A stretch of 7,276 nt of DNA from Anaerolineaceae bacterium (GTDB taxonomy: Bacteria > Chloroflexota > Anaerolineae > 4572-78): assembly GCA_024762375.1 (NCBI GenBank), contig JANTHQ010000086.1, positions 1 to 7,276 of the forward strand, given 5' to 3'. This document shows, one piece after another, positions 6,899 through 7,276 of this stretch. The notes beneath the pieces were generated by a model. That model made no database searches. It saw only the letters and a program-made list of their open reading frames with translations, and was not told where the DNA came from. Numbering within the stretch: position 1 is the first letter of the stretch; every line of letters starts with the position of its first letter. Position numbers and translations under genes: made by a program.

Positions 6899-6950
6899 AA
6901 TAGCACACGGACGCCCCAAGATTACGGATTTTCACCGACTGTGAGCTATT
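6899..6950. repeat. Imperfect hairpin in the asnB-nadE gap
   Basis: Arms AATAGCACACGGACG (6899-6913) and 6936-6950 (CGACTGTGAGCTATT) pair at 12 Watson-Crick positions plus one G-U, with two A-A mismatches, around a 22-nt loop. No T-run follows on the + strand, but five A's (6896-6900) overlap its left edge, so on the - strand it would look like a stem followed by T's. No minus-strand gene is seen here. It ends 28 nt before the next start and might modulate expression of the downstream gene. Confidence 0.5.
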
Positions 6951-6964
6951 CAAATCAATGGATG

Positions 6965-6971
6965 AAAAGGA
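6965..6971 (+). promoter_or_regulatory. Ribosome binding site of the NAD synthase-like gene
   Basis: AAAAGGA stands 7 nt before ATG 6979. It favours this start over an in-frame ATG at 6958, which would add only M-D-E-K-E-K-T and would contain this site within the coding region. Confidence 0.6.
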
Positions 6972-6978
6972 AAAAACG

Positions 6979-7276
6979 ATGGTATTCAATAAAGATATGG
7001 TAAAAATCGACCCGGCTGCCGAAACTGAACGACTGGTTCAGTTGCTGCGAAAAACCGTGCGGAAAGACCTGCGCCGTTATGGGGCAGTGGTTGGCGTGAG
7101 CGGTGGGGTGGATTCATCCACCGTGCTGGCGCTGTGCGTGCGGGCGTTTGGGCCCAAACGGGTGGTGGCAGTGATGATGCCCGAAAAAGACTCTGAGTCG
7201 GAAAGTGAGATGCTGGCACGGAAACTCACATCGCAATTTGGGGTGGAAACTGTTCTGCTGGAAAATATAACCCCCG
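6979..7276 (+). CDS. nadE: NAD+ synthase-like ATP pyrophosphatase (3' end beyond window)
   Basis: Only the first 99 residues are in the window. They contain V-V-G-V-S-G-G-V-D-S-S (37-47), the N-type ATP pyrophosphatase loop, then A-L-C-V-R-A-F-G-P-K-R-V-V-A-V-M-M-P-E-K-D-S (51-72) and L-A-R-K-L-T-S-Q-F-G-V-E (79-90), the order seen in NAD+ synthase. That enzyme adenylates nicotinate adenine dinucleotide and amidates it with ammonia in the cytoplasm. Only about 40 residues precede the loop, so there is no N-terminal nitrilase-type glutaminase domain, and the enzyme should be of the short, ammonia-dependent kind. It lies 101 nt after asnB in the same direction. It could be the housekeeping NadE, or a paralogue recruited to the glycan cluster to amidate another substrate; the missing C-terminal half and the rest of the genome would be needed to tell. 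Confidence 0.78.
   Translation, partial: MVFNKDMVKIDPAAETERLVQLLRKTVRKDLRRYGAVVGVSGGVDSSTVLALCVRAFGPKRVVAVMMPEKDSESESEMLARKLTSQFGVETVLLENITP

Noticed and set aside
1..7276. CRISPR array, tRNA, rRNA, transposase, phage or toxin-antitoxin elements
   Set aside because: I saw no regularly spaced repeats, no tRNA cloverleaf, and no protein with transposase, integrase or toxin motifs in the six frames.

Overview
The window holds seven genes, all on the + strand, with no RNA gene, CRISPR array or insertion sequence that I can see. The organism is most likely a member of the Chloroflexota. The best clue is the first protein, which ends in a hydrophobic K-V-Y-L-P-I-I-L-K tail, a kind of C-terminus I associate with secreted Chloroflexota proteins. 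The mid-to-moderately-high GC and general protein character also fit. This assignment is an inference, not a measurement.

Region 1 (1-2005) encodes two exported proteins. The first is a divergent SGNH/GDSL-type hydrolase with a C-terminal PKD-like beta domain; its initiation codon lies just outside the window. The second is a small CHRD-domain protein with its own ribosome binding site and a plausible extended -10 promoter. Region 2 (2006-2150) is a short intergenic stretch dominated by a long imperfect inverted repeat that ends 16 nt before the next start codon.

Region 3 (2151-7276) looks like part of a surface-glycan (exopolysaccharide, capsule or O-antigen) locus. It encodes a family 2 glycosyltransferase of the rhamnosyltransferase type, a stand-alone acyl/peptidyl carrier protein, an AMP-forming acyl ligase, a glutamine-dependent asparagine synthetase-like amidotransferase, and the start of a NAD+ synthase-like ATP pyrophosphatase. 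Carrier, ligase and amidotransferase are tightly packed (23 nt and 1 nt gaps) and are almost certainly co-transcribed. The NAD synthase-like gene follows after a 101-nt gap that contains another imperfect hairpin.

A reasonable working model, not proven by the sequence, has four steps. The ligase adenylates a carboxylic acid and loads it on the carrier protein. The amidotransferase and/or the NadE-like enzyme then make an amide bond. The product modifies a sugar or glycan. The glycosyltransferase works on the same glycan. The ligase and carrier resemble the stand-alone AMP ligase/carrier pairs known from exosortase-associated exopolysaccharide clusters.
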